A stretch of 64,000 bases of DNA from Streptomyces mutabilis. Its GTDB lineage: Bacteria > Actinomycetota > Actinomycetes > Streptomycetales > Streptomycetaceae. Position 1 is the stretch's first letter. Every line of letters begins with the position of its first letter. Positions 1 to 9,318 of the stretch are shown piece after piece. A program made the translations under genes and the position numbers. The notes below the pieces were generated by a model. It was not told the origin of the DNA. It made no database searches and saw only the letters and a program-made list of their open reading frames with translations. Location of the stretch: NCBI RefSeq assembly GCF_014649815.1, contig NZ_BMTT01000017.1, positions 62,001-126,000 on the forward strand, read 5' to 3'.

Positions 1-293
1 TTGTCGACGCCGAAGAAGACGTCGCCCTGCGGGTTGTCCTTGGTGAGGACGGCCTTGTTCACGGCCTGCCCGGCGTCGCCGTCCTCCAGGACCTCGACCT
101 TGTAGCCGGAACTCTTCTCGAAGGCGGCGATGACGTCCTTCGACACGGCCCACGAGTTGTGGCTGACGAGGGTCACGGTCCTGGAGTCGCCGGACCCCGC
201 GCCGCCCCCGTCGGACGACGACCCGCAGGCGGCCAGGCCGCCGGCCATGCCCAGTCCTACGGCCAGGACCGTGACCTTCTTGGTGATGCTCAC
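1..293 (-). CDS. Thiamine ABC transporter substrate-binding lipoprotein (5' part)
   Basis: Only the first 97 codons lie in the window; the gene continues past base 1. The product begins with a basic stretch, a hydrophobic segment and a lipobox ending in AACGSSS, so it should be exported and lipid-anchored. The mature part contains TVTLVSHNSWAVSKDV and a GDVFFGVDN stretch, typical of the thiamine/TPP-binding TbpA/ThiB family, which delivers thiamine to an ABC permease. The GTG start at 293 has a clear AGGAGGA ribosome site at about 299-305. A TPP riboswitch lies directly upstream, which supports the substrate assignment independently of the protein sequence. Confidence 0.85.
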   Translation of the reverse strand, partial: MSITKKVTVLAVGLGMAGGLAACGSSSDGGGAGSGDSRTVTLVSHNSWAVSKDVIAAFEKSSGYKVEVLEDGDAGQAVNKAVLTKDNPQGDVFFGVD

Positions 294-327
294 TGATTTC
301 CTCCTGGGTGACCAGGAGAAGACGCGG

Positions 328-365
328 CCCTGCCCGGAACCCTGGCGAGGGTCCCGGGCAGGGCG
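328..365 (-). promoter_or_regulatory. Expression-platform hairpin of the TPP riboswitch
   Basis: An 11-bp GC-rich inverted repeat (arms about 328-338 and 354-365) sits between the TPP aptamer and the ribosome binding site of the transporter gene. It has no long T run, so attenuation by masking the ribosome site or by Rho-independent termination are both possible. The arms are read directly; the regulatory role is inferred from position. Confidence 0.6.
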
Positions 366-385
366 CAACAGCTCGAGTGGTGACC

Positions 386-468
386 GATCTCCCTACCCAG
401 AATGACCTGGGCCAGGTTCGGAGGGTCTGCGGCCGGTGCCGCACTCTCAGCGCTGTGGCGCTCCCCTG
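386..468 (-). promoter_or_regulatory. TPP (THI-box) riboswitch aptamer
   Basis: On the minus strand the stretch carries the conserved THI-box elements in order: GGGGAGC, CTGAGAGTGCGGC, ACCCTCCGAACCTG and CTGGGTAGGGAGA. These match the pyrimidine- and pyrophosphate-sensing helices of the thiamine pyrophosphate riboswitch. It lies about 95 bases upstream of a thiamine transporter start codon. TPP binding is expected to lower transporter expression. Confidence 0.95.
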
Positions 469-518
469 TCGGAATATGAAGATATGAGGGCTGTGAAGTT
501 GTACTGACGCCGGTCAGC

Positions 519-1625
519 TTACCTCTCGCTCGCGGCGAGCTGACCGCACGCCCCGTCGATCTCCTGACCACGGGTGTCCCGGATCGTCACCGGCACACCG
601 TGCGCCGCGATCGCCTCCACGAACGCCTTCTCGTCCTCGGGCCGCGAGGCGGTCCACTTGGAGCCGGGCGTCGGGTTGAGCGGGATGAGGTTGACGTGCA
701 CCGGCTTGCCCTTGAGCAGCCGTCCCAGCCGGTCGCCGCGCCAGGCCTGGTCGTTGATGTCCCGGATCAGGGCGTACTCGATGGACAGCCGGCGCCCCGA
801 CTTCGCCGCGTACTCGAGCCCGGCGTCCAGCACCTCACGCACCTTCCAGCGCGTGTTGACGGGGACGAGCGTGTCGCGCAGTTCGTCGTCGGGCGCGTGC
901 AGCGAGATGGCGAGACGGCACTTGAAGCCCTCGTCGGAGAAGCGGGTGATCGCCGGGACGAGGCCGACCGTGGAGACGGTGATGCCGCGCTGGGACAGGC
1001 CCAGCCCGTCCGGCTCGGGGTCGGTGAGGCGGCGGATGGCGCCCACGACGCGGTTGTAGTTGGCGAGGGGCTCGCCCATGCCCATGAACACGATGTTGCT
1101 GAGCCGGGCCGGGCCTCCGGGGACCTCGCCGTCCCTGAGCGCCCGCATCCCGTCCACGATCTGGTGCACGATCTCGGCGGTCGACAGGTTCCGGTCCAGG
1201 CCGGCCTGGCCGGTGGCGCAGAACGGGCAGTTCATGCCGCAGCCCGCCTGCGAGCTGATGCACATGGTCACCCGGTCCGGGTAGCGCATGAGCACGGACT
1301 CGACGAGCGTCCCGTCGAACAGCTTCCACAGCGTCTTGCGGGTGGTGCCCTGGTCGGTCGACAGATGCCGCACGACCGACATCAGCTCGGGCAGCAACGC
1401 CTCCCGGAGCCCCTCGCGGGACCCGGCCGGGATGTCGGTCCACTGCTCGGGGTCGTGCGCGTACCGCGCGAAGTAGTGCTGCGAGAGCTGCTTCGCACGG
1501 AACGGCTTCTCGCCGATGGCGGCGACGGCCTCCTTGCGCTCGGCGGGCGTGAGGTCGGCGAGGTGCCGCGGCGGCTTCTTGGCTCCGCGGGGGGCGACGA
1601 ATGTGAGTTCTCCGGGCTTAGGCAT
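519..1625 (-). CDS. rlmN: Dual-specificity 23S rRNA/tRNA adenine-C2 methyltransferase RlmN
   Basis: A radical SAM enzyme that methylates C2 of A2503 in 23S rRNA and A37 in some tRNAs. The cluster-binding CxxxCxxC is CGMNCPFC, with cysteines at residues 129, 133 and 136. The methyl-carrying C-terminal cysteine is in DGACGQL (about residue 360). The length of 368 residues is normal for the family. It is the last gene of the rpsB-tsf-pyrH-frr-cdsA series; the spacing from cdsA (97 bp, containing an imperfect inverted repeat at 1651-1691) allows its own promoter. Confidence 0.97.
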   Translation of the reverse strand: MPKPGELTFVAPRGAKKPPRHLADLTPAERKEAVAAIGEKPFRAKQLSQHYFARYAHDPEQWTDIPAGSREGLREALLPELMSVVRHLSTDQGTTRKTLWKLFDGTLVESVLMRYPDRVTMCISSQAGCGMNCPFCATGQAGLDRNLSTAEIVHQIVDGMRALRDGEVPGGPARLSNIVFMGMGEPLANYNRVVGAIRRLTDPEPDGLGLSQRGITVSTVGLVPAITRFSDEGFKCRLAISLHAPDDELRDTLVPVNTRWKVREVLDAGLEYAAKSGRRLSIEYALIRDINDQAWRGDRLGRLLKGKPVHVNLIPLNPTPGSKWTASRPEDEKAFVEAIAAHGVPVTIRDTRGQEIDGACGQLAASER

Positions 1626-1722
1626 GACCTTCCCAGTGTCGCAGACATACGGAGAGGGACGCGCCGCCCTGTGGACAACGGGTCCCTCTCCGGAGAAACA
1701 GCAGGTCAGCCGAGCACAGCGG

Positions 1723-2853
1723 TCAGCCTGACCCGACGAAGATCACCAGCAGCAGCCACACCACGGGCGCCGTCGGCAGCAGTGAGTCCAGACGGTCCAT
1801 GATGCCGCCGTGGCCCGGCAGCAGCGTGCCCATGTCCTTGATGCCGAGGTCCCGCTTGATCATGGACTCGCCGAGGTCGCCCAGCGTGGCGCTGACCGCG
1901 ACCGCGAGGCCCAGGAGCAAACCCTGCCACCAGGTGCCGCCGTCGATCGCGAACTGCATGCACAGCGCGCCCGCCGCCATCGCGAACGCCACCGCGCCGA
2001 GCAGGCCCTCGCGGGTCTTGCCGGGACTGATGCGCGGGGCGAGCTTGGTCTTGCCGAAGCGCCAGCCGACGGCGTACGCCCCGGTGTCGCTGACGACCGT
2101 CAGGAGCAGGAAGGTGAGGACGCGCCAGTGGCCGTCGTCCGCCATGAGCATCATGGTGACGAACGTGGCCAGGAACGGCACGTAGAACGCGGCGAACAGG
2201 CCCGCCGTGACGTCCTTGAGATAGCCCTCCGGCGGCTCGGTCATCCGCCAGACGAGGACCGCCAGCGCCGTGAGCGCCATGGCGACCCACGCGCCCTCGG
2301 AGCCCCGCACGTATCCGGCGACGACCATCGCCGCGCCACCGATCGCGAGCGGCACGAGGGGCGCCTTGATGCCCTTGCGCTCCTGAAGCCGCTTGGTCAG
2401 CTCCCACAGGCCCACCACGACGGCGATCGCGACCACGCCGACGAAGACGGCCTTGACGACGAACAGCGACGCGACGATGACCGCGCCGAGTCCGACGCCG
2501 ACCCCTATCGCGGCACCCAGGTCACGCCCCGCGCTCTTCTTCTGCGGCTGCGGCTCGGGCTGCGCCGGCTGCGGGGCGTCGGGCATGGGCTCCGGATTCC
2601 GCGGCGCCACCGCATACGGCTGCGCCGACTGGCTGTCGTCGACCAGGGGACCGCTCAGCCGAGCGGCCCCCTGGTCGTCGTCCTGGTCTCCGCCGTGTTC
2701 GGGTACGTCGGGCACGATGGGCATGGGGCGAGTCTGCTGCGCGTAGTGCGCATCGTACGCGGGACCCGCCGGGGCAACCCCCTGGACAGATCCCCGGTCG
2801 GACGGCCCCCAGTACCCGGCTTGTGGCGGCGCTCCCCAGGAAGAGTCGTTCAT
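1723..2853 (-). CDS. cdsA: Phosphatidate cytidylyltransferase
   Basis: Makes CDP-diacylglycerol from CTP and phosphatidic acid, the branch point of phospholipid synthesis, in the membrane. The 376-residue product has a Pro/Gln-rich cytoplasmic N-terminus of about 120 residues followed by multiple hydrophobic segments. The C-terminal family signature is present ([11 protein letters not shown]...[13 protein letters not shown]). The ATG at 2853 shares one base with the TGA of frr, so translation is probably coupled. A much longer open frame continues upstream but is only the reverse-frame shadow of frr. Confidence 0.95.
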   Translation of the reverse strand: MNDSSWGAPPQAGYWGPSDRGSVQGVAPAGPAYDAHYAQQTRPMPIVPDVPEHGGDQDDDQGAARLSGPLVDDSQSAQPYAVAPRNPEPMPDAPQPAQPEPQPQKKSAGRDLGAAIGVGVGLGAVIVASLFVVKAVFVGVVAIAVVVGLWELTKRLQERKGIKAPLVPLAIGGAAMVVAGYVRGSEGAWVAMALTALAVLVWRMTEPPEGYLKDVTAGLFAAFYVPFLATFVTMMLMADDGHWRVLTFLLLTVVSDTGAYAVGWRFGKTKLAPRISPGKTREGLLGAVAFAMAAGALCMQFAIDGGTWWQGLLLGLAVAVSATLGDLGESMIKRDLGIKDMGTLLPGHGGIMDRLDSLLPTAPVVWLLLVIFVGSG

Positions 2854-3410
2854 CAGACCTCGAGCAGCTCCGCTTCCTTGTGCTTCAGGAGCTCGTCCAC
2901 CTGGGCGACGTACTTGGCGGTGGTGTCGTCGAGCTCCTTCTCCGCACGGCGGCCCTCGTCCTCGCCGACCTCGCCGTCCTTGACCATCTTGTCGATGGCG
3001 TCCTTGGCCTTGCGGCGCACGGAGCGGATCGAGACCTTGGCGTCCTCGCCCTTGGCCTTGGCGACCTTGATGTACTCGCGGCGGCGTTCCTCGGTCAGCT
3101 CGGGGAACACCACCCGGATGATGTTGCCGTCGTTGCTCGGGTTGACGCCCAGGTCGGAGTCGCGGATCGCCTGTTCGATGTTGCGCAGGGCGCTCTTGTC
3201 GAAGGGGGTCACCACGGCCATGCGCGGCTCGGGCACGGAGAACGAGGCCAGCTGGTTGATCGGCGTCAGCGCGCCGTAGTAGTCGGCCACGATCTTGTTG
3301 AACATCGCCGGGTGCGCACGGCCGGTGCGGATCGCGGCGAAGTCCTCCTTGGCGACCACGACGGCCTTCTCCATCTTCTCCTCGGCCTCGAGGAGGGTCT
3401 CTTCGATCAC
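2853..3410 (-). CDS. frr: Ribosome recycling factor
   Basis: Splits post-termination ribosomes together with EF-G. The 185-residue length equals the usual bacterial size when the GTG at 3410 is used; an AGGAG lies 6 bases before it. The sequence starts [17 protein letters not shown] and carries the family features RTGRAHP and [13 protein letters not shown]. An in-frame upstream ATG at 3521 would add 37 unrelated residues and is rejected. It overlaps cdsA by one base. Confidence 0.95.
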   Translation of the reverse strand: MIEETLLEAEEKMEKAVVVAKEDFAAIRTGRAHPAMFNKIVADYYGALTPINQLASFSVPEPRMAVVTPFDKSALRNIEQAIRDSDLGVNPSNDGNIIRVVFPELTEERRREYIKVAKAKGEDAKVSIRSVRRKAKDAIDKMVKDGEVGEDEGRRAEKELDDTTAKYVAQVDELLKHKEAELLEV

Positions 3411-3586
3411 CACTTGCTCCTGCGTGTCTTGAGTAGGCCCGGCTGCGGTCCCCTGTCGGAGCTGCGGCCGGCTGCGTCGCGTTCTTCCTGCACGGTTCCC
3501 GACCGGCGGGACATTGTCCATCCCCCGGCCCGGTCCCGTCCGTCCCCCGGACAGGTGGCGTCCGCGGACAGGGGGTGTTTCTCCGG

Positions 3587-4345
3587 TCAGTCCCGGCTGT
3601 CCTGGTCACCCACAAGCGTGCCGATCTTCTCACCCTTGACGGCGCGGGCGATATTGCCCTCCTTCAGCAGCTCGAAGACCACGATCGGGAGGCTGTTGTC
3701 GCGGCAGAGCGTGACGGCCGTCGCGTCGGCGACCTTCAGGTCGCGGGTGATGACCTCGCCGTAACCGAGCGCGTCGAACTTCACGGCGTCCGGGTTGGTC
3801 TTCGGGTCGGAGTCGTAGACCCCGTCCACGCCGTTCTTGCCCATGAGCAGCGCCTCGGCGTCGATCTCGAGGGCGCGCTGGGCGGCAGTGGTGTCGGTGG
3901 AGAAGTAGGGCATGCCCATGCCGGCGCCGAAGATGACCACGCGGCCCTTCTCCAGGTGGCGCACGGCGCGCAGCGGGATGTACGGCTCGGCGACCTGGCC
4001 CATGGTGATGGCGGTCTGCACGCGGCAGTCGACGCCCTCCTTCTCCAGGAAGTCCTGGAGGGCCAGGCAGTTCATCACGGTGCCGAGCATGCCCATGTAG
4101 TCGGAGCGTGCCCGGTCCATGCCGCGCACCTGCAGCTCGGCGCCGCGGAAGAAGTTGCCGCCGCCGATGACGACGGCGATCTGAGCGCCATCGCGTACGA
4201 CGGCCGCGATCTCGCGGGCGATGGCGTGCACCACGTCGGGGTCGACGCCCAGGCCCCCACCGCCGGAGAAGGCCTCTCCGGACAGCTTCAGCATGAAGCG
4301 GCCGCGTACTTTGCCGTCGTCGCTCTTCTCGGCATTGGTGGTCAT
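3587..4345 (-). CDS. pyrH: UMP kinase
   Basis: Phosphorylates UMP to UDP in pyrimidine nucleotide synthesis; the family is hexameric. The amino acid kinase fold is visible: [11 protein letters not shown] at residues about 19-29, the glycine loop [10 protein letters not shown], and DKNGVDG-like sugar/phosphate-binding residues in [14 protein letters not shown]. The length of 252 is normal. It sits between tsf and frr, as in most actinobacteria. A large hairpin separates it from tsf. Confidence 0.96.
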   Translation of the reverse strand: MTTNAEKSDDGKVRGRFMLKLSGEAFSGGGGLGVDPDVVHAIAREIAAVVRDGAQIAVVIGGGNFFRGAELQVRGMDRARSDYMGMLGTVMNCLALQDFLEKEGVDCRVQTAITMGQVAEPYIPLRAVRHLEKGRVVIFGAGMGMPYFSTDTTAAQRALEIDAEALLMGKNGVDGVYDSDPKTNPDAVKFDALGYGEVITRDLKVADATAVTLCRDNSLPIVVFELLKEGNIARAVKGEKIGTLVGDQDSRD

Positions 4346-4384
4346 GGGGATCTCGCCTCTTTTACGTGGTCACACACACGAAGA

Positions 4385-4435
4385 AGGCCATTGCCGGTGG
4401 GGGCGTGATTCGCATCCCATACGCGGCAATGGCCT
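4385..4435 (-). terminator. Long-loop hairpin between tsf and pyrH
   Basis: Perfect 12-bp inverted repeat (arms 4385-4396 and 4424-4435, AGGCCATTGCCG and complement) around a 27-base loop. It lies between the tsf stop and the pyrH start. No T run follows, so it may be an attenuator or processing site rather than a strict terminator. Confidence 0.5.
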
Positions 4436-4550
4436 CCTCGTCAGATCTGCTGTCGTCCGCCGCCGGGCGCGCGTGCGCCACGGCATGCGCGGACGGCGCC
4501 GACGACTGCTGTCGACCCTACCGGGGTCGCGCGTCCGTCGCGGTACGGAC

Positions 4551-5387
4551 TCAGATGCCGACCTTGATGCGCGAGAAGCGCTTCAGGGTGACACCGGCCT
4601 CTTCCAGCACCTTCTGGACGGACTTCTTGTTGTCCAGGGCGTAGGGCTGGCCGAGCAGGGTGGCGTCCTTGAAGAAGCCGTTGAGGCGACCCTCGACGAT
4701 CTTCGGCAGGGCGGCCTCGGGCTTGCCCTCGGCGCGGGTGGTCTCCTCGGCGACGCGGCGCTCGGACTCGACGACCTCGGCCGGTACGTCGTCCTTGGAG
4801 AGGTACTTCGGCGCGAAGGCGGCGATGTGCTGGGCGACGCCCTTGGCGATCTCGGCGTTCGGCTTGTCCAGCTCGACGAGGACACCGATCTGCGGGGGCA
4901 GGTCGGGCATCGTGCGGTGCATGTACGCGGTCACGAAGCCGCCGGAGAACTGCGCGAAGCGGTCCAGGACGATCTTCTCGCCGAGGTTGGCGTTGGCCTC
5001 GTCCACGAACGCCTGGACGGTCTTGCCGGGCTCGATCTCGGAGGCGAGGAGCGCCTCGATGTCAGCCGGGGCGGCCTTGGCGACGTGCTCGGCGATGGCC
5101 GTGGCGACGTTCTGGAACTTCTCGCCCTTGGCGACGAAGTCCGTCTCGCACTTCAGCTCGACGATGACACCCGAGGTGTTGTCGTCGGCAATGATCGAGA
5201 CGACGGCACCGTTCTCGGCGGAGCGGCCCTCGCGCTTGGCGACGCCCTTCTGGCCCTTGATACGGAGAGCCTCGACGGCCTTCTCGACGTTGCCCTCGGC
5301 CTCGTCCAGCGCCTTCTTGCAGTCCATCATGCCGGCGCCGGTGAGCTCGCGGAGCTTCTTGACGTCGGCGGCGGTGTAGTTCGCCAT
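4551..5387 (-). CDS. tsf: Elongation factor Ts
   Basis: Guanine nucleotide exchange factor for EF-Tu. The N-terminal UBA-like domain and the TDFVAKGEKF core signature are both present (MANYTAADVKKLRELTGAGMMDCKKAL at the start; CETDFVAKGEKFQ at about residues 79-91). The length of 278 residues is the usual actinobacterial size. It follows rpsB with a strong hairpin in the 97-bp gap. Confidence 0.97.
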   Translation of the reverse strand: MANYTAADVKKLRELTGAGMMDCKKALDEAEGNVEKAVEALRIKGQKGVAKREGRSAENGAVVSIIADDNTSGVIVELKCETDFVAKGEKFQNVATAIAEHVAKAAPADIEALLASEIEPGKTVQAFVDEANANLGEKIVLDRFAQFSGGFVTAYMHRTMPDLPPQIGVLVELDKPNAEIAKGVAQHIAAFAPKYLSKDDVPAEVVESERRVAEETTRAEGKPEAALPKIVEGRLNGFFKDATLLGQPYALDNKKSVQKVLEEAGVTLKRFSRIKVGI

Positions 5388-5429
5388 GATTCCGGAATCT
5401 CTCTCGAAGTCTGAAGATCTACGGGCGCC

Positions 5430-5462
5430 GGACGGCGGGGGCTTCGCGGGCCCCCGCCGTCC
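5430..5462 (-). terminator. Attenuator-like hairpin between rpsB and tsf
   Basis: A 13-bp perfect stem (arms 5430-5442 and 5450-5462) with a 7-base loop lies in the short gap between rpsB and tsf. It could lower read-through so that S2 is made in excess of EF-Ts. There is no T-rich tail. Confidence 0.6.
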
Positions 5463-5484
5463 AGAACCCGAAGGTGGTGAGGGG

Positions 5485-6405
5485 TCAGGCCTGCTCGGCG
5501 TCCGCGGCGGGGGCCTCGGCGGCAGGGGTCTCGGCAGCGGGCGCCTCGGCGGCCTCCGCGGCCTCCGCGGCCTCCGCGGCCGGAGCCTCGGCCGGCTTCT
5601 CGGCCTCGGCGGCGGGCGCCTCCTCGGCCTTCTTCTCGCCCTCGAGCAGGTCGCGCTCCCACTCGGCCAGCGGCTCGCCCGCGGCCTTCTCGCCCTTGTC
5701 GCCGGTGGCGGCGCCGGAACGGGCGATGAGGCCCTCGGCGACGGCGTCGGCGATCACGCGGGTGAGCAGGGTGACGGAGCGGATCGCGTCGTCGTTGCCC
5801 GGGATCTTGTAGTCGACCTCGTCGGGGTCGCAGTTGGTGTCGAGGATGGCGACGACCGGGATGTTGAGCTTCCGGGCCTCGCCGACCGCGATGTGCTCCT
5901 TCTTGGTGTCCACGATCCAGACGGCGCTGGGCACCTTCTGCATCTCGCGGATACCGCCGAGGGTCTTCTCCAGCTTGGCCTTCTCGCGGGAGAGGACCAG
6001 CAGCTCCTTCTTGGTGAGGCCGGAGGCGGCCACGTCCTCGAAGTCGATCTGCTCGAGCTCCTTGAGGCGCTGCAGACGCTTGTAGACGGTCGAGAAGTTG
6101 GTGAGCATGCCGCCCAGCCAGCGCTGGTTCACGTAGGGCATGCCGACGCGGGTGGCCTGCTCGGCGATGGCCTCCTGCGCCTGCTTCTTCGTGCCGACGA
6201 ACATGACCGTGCCGCCGTGGGCGACGGTCTCCTTGACGAACTCGTAGGCGCGGTCGATGTACGACAGCGACTGGAGCAGGTCGATGATGTAGATGCCGTT
6301 GCGCTCCGTGAAGATGAAGCGCTTCATCTTCGGGTTCCAACGACGGGTCTGGTGACCGAAGTGGACGCCGCTCTCCAGCAGCTCCCGCATCGTGACGACG
6401 GCCAT
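5485..6405 (-). CDS. rpsB: 30S ribosomal protein S2
   Basis: Begins [19 protein letters not shown] and includes [22 protein letters not shown], the S2 family core. The ATG at 6405 follows AAGGAGAT at a good distance. The 306-residue product is longer than E. coli S2 because of a tail of Ala/Glu/Pro-rich repeats after about residue 245, common in streptomycetes. It is the first gene of the rpsB-tsf-pyrH-frr-cdsA cluster, divergent from a LytM-like gene. Confidence 0.97.
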   Translation of the reverse strand: MAVVTMRELLESGVHFGHQTRRWNPKMKRFIFTERNGIYIIDLLQSLSYIDRAYEFVKETVAHGGTVMFVGTKKQAQEAIAEQATRVGMPYVNQRWLGGMLTNFSTVYKRLQRLKELEQIDFEDVAASGLTKKELLVLSREKAKLEKTLGGIREMQKVPSAVWIVDTKKEHIAVGEARKLNIPVVAILDTNCDPDEVDYKIPGNDDAIRSVTLLTRVIADAVAEGLIARSGAATGDKGEKAAGEPLAEWERDLLEGEKKAEEAPAAEAEKPAEAPAAEAAEAAEAAEAPAAETPAAEAPAADAEQA

Positions 6406-6676
6406 GGCCGTATCTCCTTGGTGTTCTCGGTTGTGCCGCGCGAGCCGGACGGCTCTCGCTCCTGACGCCCGCGACGCGCCTGCCACAAGGGACCGAGGGG
6501 CGCTGACACGAGCCTTGACCGGCCTCGTGTCGGGGCGTGCGAAGTCGACCCGGTGACCCGGATCGCCATCAGAAGTGTACGGGACCCACGGGGTACCGGG
6601 TGACGCGGCTGTCCACAACAGCGGAACGGTCCACAGGACGGAGCGGCGACCGCCGGAGTGCGGGACGGTTTCCGGC

Positions 6677-7309
6677 ATGCGAACGAGGCGATGGGTGAGT
6701 GCGGGTGTGTGGGTGGCGCTGCTGCTGGTCGTGGCTCCGGGGCCGCCGCGACCGGCTTCGACGGCGGTGGGCCCGGCCGCGACGACGGTGGCGACCTCGG
6801 GTGCCGACCGGCTCCCGGAACCGGGAGGGACGGAACCGGGAGTGCCGGCCGTGGCGCGCGGGTGGCCGGTCGGCAACCGGCCGGCGGTCCTGCGGGGCTG
6901 GGAGCCCCCGGCTAACCCGTACGGCCCCGGCCATCGCGGCGTGGACCTCGCCGCACAGGCCGGAGCGACGGTACGGGCGGTGGCGGCCGGGACGGTGTCG
7001 TTCGCGGGTCGGGTGGCGGGCAGGGGCGTCGTCTCGGTCGAGCTGGCGGCGACGGGCGATCCGCCGCTGCGGACGACGTACGAACCGGTGGCGGTGTCGG
7101 TGGAGAAGGGCGACGAGGTCGCGGCCGGCGAGGTGCTCGGCACCGTCGAGCCGACGGGCTCGCACTGCACGGGCTGCCTGCACTGGGGTCTGCTGCGGGG
7201 CGACGACTATCTCAACCCGCTCTTCGTGCTCCCGCCGTGGCTGCTCAGCGGAGGACCTTCCGTGCTGCTGCCGGTCCTGGGAGTCCCGGAGCCCGCCCCA
7301 CGGACGTAG
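6677..7309 (+). CDS. Secreted M23/LytM-like domain protein, probably degenerate
   Basis: A 210-residue product with an N-terminal signal peptide ([19 protein letters not shown]) and one M23/LytM domain from about residue 75. HRGVDL keeps the HxxxD zinc ligands and LHWGL keeps the last histidine. Two residues normally involved in catalysis appear changed: the first histidine of HxH is a cysteine (GCLHWG), and the YxHL histidine position reads YEPV. It may therefore be a regulator or binder rather than an active endopeptidase. The ATG at 6677 is chosen because the signal peptide starts there. It converges on the TetR gene. Confidence 0.8.
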   Translation: MRTRRWVSAGVWVALLLVVAPGPPRPASTAVGPAATTVATSGADRLPEPGGTEPGVPAVARGWPVGNRPAVLRGWEPPANPYGPGHRGVDLAAQAGATVRAVAAGTVSFAGRVAGRGVVSVELAATGDPPLRTTYEPVAVSVEKGDEVAAGEVLGTVEPTGSHCTGCLHWGLLRGDDYLNPLFVLPPWLLSGGPSVLLPVLGVPEPAPRT

Positions 7310-7366
7310 GGACGGCGGGCGACGGGCTGCGGCTCCACGACACGCACCCGGCCTCGGGCCGAGCGG

Positions 7367-7457
7367 GGCAGCAGGCAGCAGGCAGCAGGCAGCAGGCAGC
7401 AGGCAGCAGGCAGCAGGCAGCAGGCAGCAGGCAGCAGGCAGCAGGCAGCAGGCAGCA
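7367..7457 (+). repeat. Thirteen perfect tandem copies of GGCAGCA
   Basis: Thirteen uninterrupted 7-bp units fill 91 bases, followed by a partial GGC. The array is between two convergent stop codons (7309 and 7507), so it is untranslated on present gene calls. On the minus strand the unit reads TGCTGCC. Perfect identity of all copies suggests recent expansion by slippage; copy number probably varies between strains. Confidence 0.97.
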
Positions 7458-7506
7458 GGCGCACAACGAACGCCGAGGGCGTCGGGCATCGCCCTGCGGA
7501 CGCCCG

Positions 7507-8088
7507 TCAGCCCCCTACGCCCCGCAGCGCCATGGAGACCGCCGCCTCGGTGATCGCCGCCGGCTCCTCCGCCGCTCCCAGTTCGATCCGCCGCACGGCC
7601 GCGTCCACGACCCCCTGCAGCAGCATCGCCGCCAGCCGCGGCTGGCCGTGCCCCATCTCCCCCAGCGCCTCGACGATCATCGCGATCAGCCCGCCGTGCG
7701 CCGCGCGGATCTTCTCCCGCGCACCGGCGTCCAGCTCGCTCGCGGAGATCGCCACGACGGCCCGGTGCCGCCGGTCCCCGACGAGGTCGAGCTGCTTACG
7801 GACGTATGCCTCGACCTTGCCCTCGGGGTTGGTCTCGCGCTCCATCGCCGCCTCGACCTCCGCGGCCCAGACGGGGAAGTCGACGGCGCACAGCTCCTCG
7901 ACGACCGCCGCCCGCGACCGGAAGTACTCGTAGACGGACGACCGGGCGAGCCCCGTGCGTTCGGCGAGGGTGGGGAAGGTCAGCGCCTCCGTTCCGCCGT
8001 CGGCCAGCAGGGAGCGGGCCGCGTCCAGCAGGGCGGCACGCTGCATCGACCGGTGCTCGGCCACGGAGGCCGCTCGAATCCTTGGCAC
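7507..8088 (-). CDS. TetR/AcrR-family transcriptional regulator
   Basis: The 193-residue product has an N-terminal TetR helix-turn-helix (residues about 15-60: LLDAARSLLADGGTEALTF...GLARSSVYEYFRSRAAVVEEL). The C-terminal ligand domain is not assignable to a known ligand. The GTG at 8088 has no ribosome site but a TAAAGT sequence 6 bases upstream (8095-8100), compatible with a leaderless transcript. It probably controls itself or nearby genes; no target can be named. Confidence 0.9.
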   Translation of the reverse strand: MPRIRAASVAEHRSMQRAALLDAARSLLADGGTEALTFPTLAERTGLARSSVYEYFRSRAAVVEELCAVDFPVWAAEVEAAMERETNPEGKVEAYVRKQLDLVGDRRHRAVVAISASELDAGAREKIRAAHGGLIAMIVEALGEMGHGQPRLAAMLLQGVVDAAVRRIELGAAEEPAAITEAAVSMALRGVGG

Positions 8089-8094
8089 GTCACC

Positions 8095-8100
8095 ACTTTA
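8095..8100 (-). promoter_or_regulatory. Candidate -10 box for a leaderless TetR transcript
   Basis: TAAAGT lies 6 bases before the GTG start of the TetR gene, placing the expected transcription start on the start codon. No convincing -35 box is seen. Confidence 0.4.
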
Positions 8101-8192
8101 CGGACGCGGACCCGCGTACGGGAGCCGCTCACCCGGCAGCACGACCGCCGACGGGGTGACAGCCAAGGCCGGCCACTGCACGCAAACGCAGG

Positions 8193-9035
8193 TCAGCGAC
8201 CGAATCCGGCGAGCTTGGCCCGCAGCTGCAACACCGACTTGGTGTGAATCTGGCTGACCCGGCTCTCCGTCACGCCCAGCACGTTGCCGATCTCGGCGAG
8301 GGTGAGCCCCTCGTAGTAGTAGAGCGTGACGACGGTCTTCTCCCGTTCGGGCAGCGTGTTGATCGCCCGCGTCAGCAGCCGCCGCAGCTCCCGGTCCTCG
8401 GCGACCTCCACAGGATCGTCGGCGGCTGTGTCCTCCAGCGTGTCCATGAGGCTGAGCCGGTCGCCGCCCTCACCACCGGCGTGCAGCAGCTCCTCCAGGG
8501 CCACGACGTTGGCCAGCGACAACTGGCTGAAGACCGCGTGGAGGTCCTCCACCGCGATCCCCATCTCGCCGGCCACCTCGCTCTCCGACGGGGTACGGCG
8601 CAGCCGGGCCTCCAGCGTCGCGTAGGCGCGCTCGACGTTGCGGGCCTTCTGCCGCACCGACCGCGGGATCCAGTCCAGCGCCCGCAGTTCGTCGATCATC
8701 GCGCCCCGGATTCGGGTAATCGCGTACGTCTCGAATTTGATCTCCCGGTCGACGTCGAACTTCTCGATCGCGTCGATCAGCCCGAACACTCCCGAGGAGA
8801 AGAAGTCCGCCTGTTCGACGTTGGGCGGCAGTCCCACACTCACCCGGCCCGCCACGTACTTCACGAGGGGCGAGTAGTGCAGGATCAGCTGTTCCCGCAG
8901 CCGCTCGTCCCCCGTCGCCTTGTACGACCGCCACAGCTCGTCGAGCGTCGAGGGGGCGGGCGGTCGCACGCTGCCACCGTCGCGGGCGGCTGGGGGGATC
9001 GCCGCCCGGTCGGACCCGGAGGTGTGCTGGGGCAT
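8193..9035 (-). CDS. whiG: RNA polymerase sigma factor WhiG (FliA family)
   Basis: A 280-residue sigma factor matching the known length of Streptomyces WhiG, which commits aerial hyphae to sporulation. Region 2 ([30 protein letters not shown], then [17 protein letters not shown] and [18 protein letters not shown]) and region 4 ([23 protein letters not shown]) are intact. The ATG at 9035 is the natural start. In S. coelicolor and S. venezuelae WhiG is held by the anti-sigma factor RsiG with cyclic-di-GMP; that partner is not in the window. Confidence 0.96.
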   Translation of the reverse strand: MPQHTSGSDRAAIPPAARDGGSVRPPAPSTLDELWRSYKATGDERLREQLILHYSPLVKYVAGRVSVGLPPNVEQADFFSSGVFGLIDAIEKFDVDREIKFETYAITRIRGAMIDELRALDWIPRSVRQKARNVERAYATLEARLRRTPSESEVAGEMGIAVEDLHAVFSQLSLANVVALEELLHAGGEGGDRLSLMDTLEDTAADDPVEVAEDRELRRLLTRAINTLPEREKTVVTLYYYEGLTLAEIGNVLGVTESRVSQIHTKSVLQLRAKLAGFGR

Positions 9036-9318
9036 TCGTCGCCTTGTGCCGTTCTGCCGTGATGTGGTGTGCCTGGTGAGGGCCGTCGGTCTGCTGTCTG
9101 GTTGTCGCCTGTTGTCGGTTCTGCGCGGGGGTCCTCGTGAGCGTAGCGTGACTGGACTGTCGCGGTGCGCGAAGAGCGGAGTGAGGGCGGTACGCAGATA
9201 CGTTCCGCTGAACGCTCTACAGGGGGGACGATGATCGCTCTGCGTGATCATTCGAATACCCCAACTGCCCGAATTGCCAAGGGCGTCGGGGTTCCCCCGG
9301 ACGGCCGAACACGCAGGG

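Noticed and set aside
290-571. Minus-strand open frame over the riboswitch
   Set aside because: It covers the TPP aptamer and its hairpin and has no family features; the RNA explains the sequence.
600-1802. Long plus-strand frames antisense to rlmN and others across the window
   Set aside because: High GC keeps the antisense frames open; sequences are Arg/Ala/Gly-rich without domains.
7367-7457. CRISPR-like array
   Set aside because: The units are 7 bp, directly adjacent and have no spacers.
7207-7466. Open frames across the GGCAGCA array
   Set aside because: The repeat is free of stop codons in every frame; the predicted repetitive peptides lack starts, ribosome sites and conservation.
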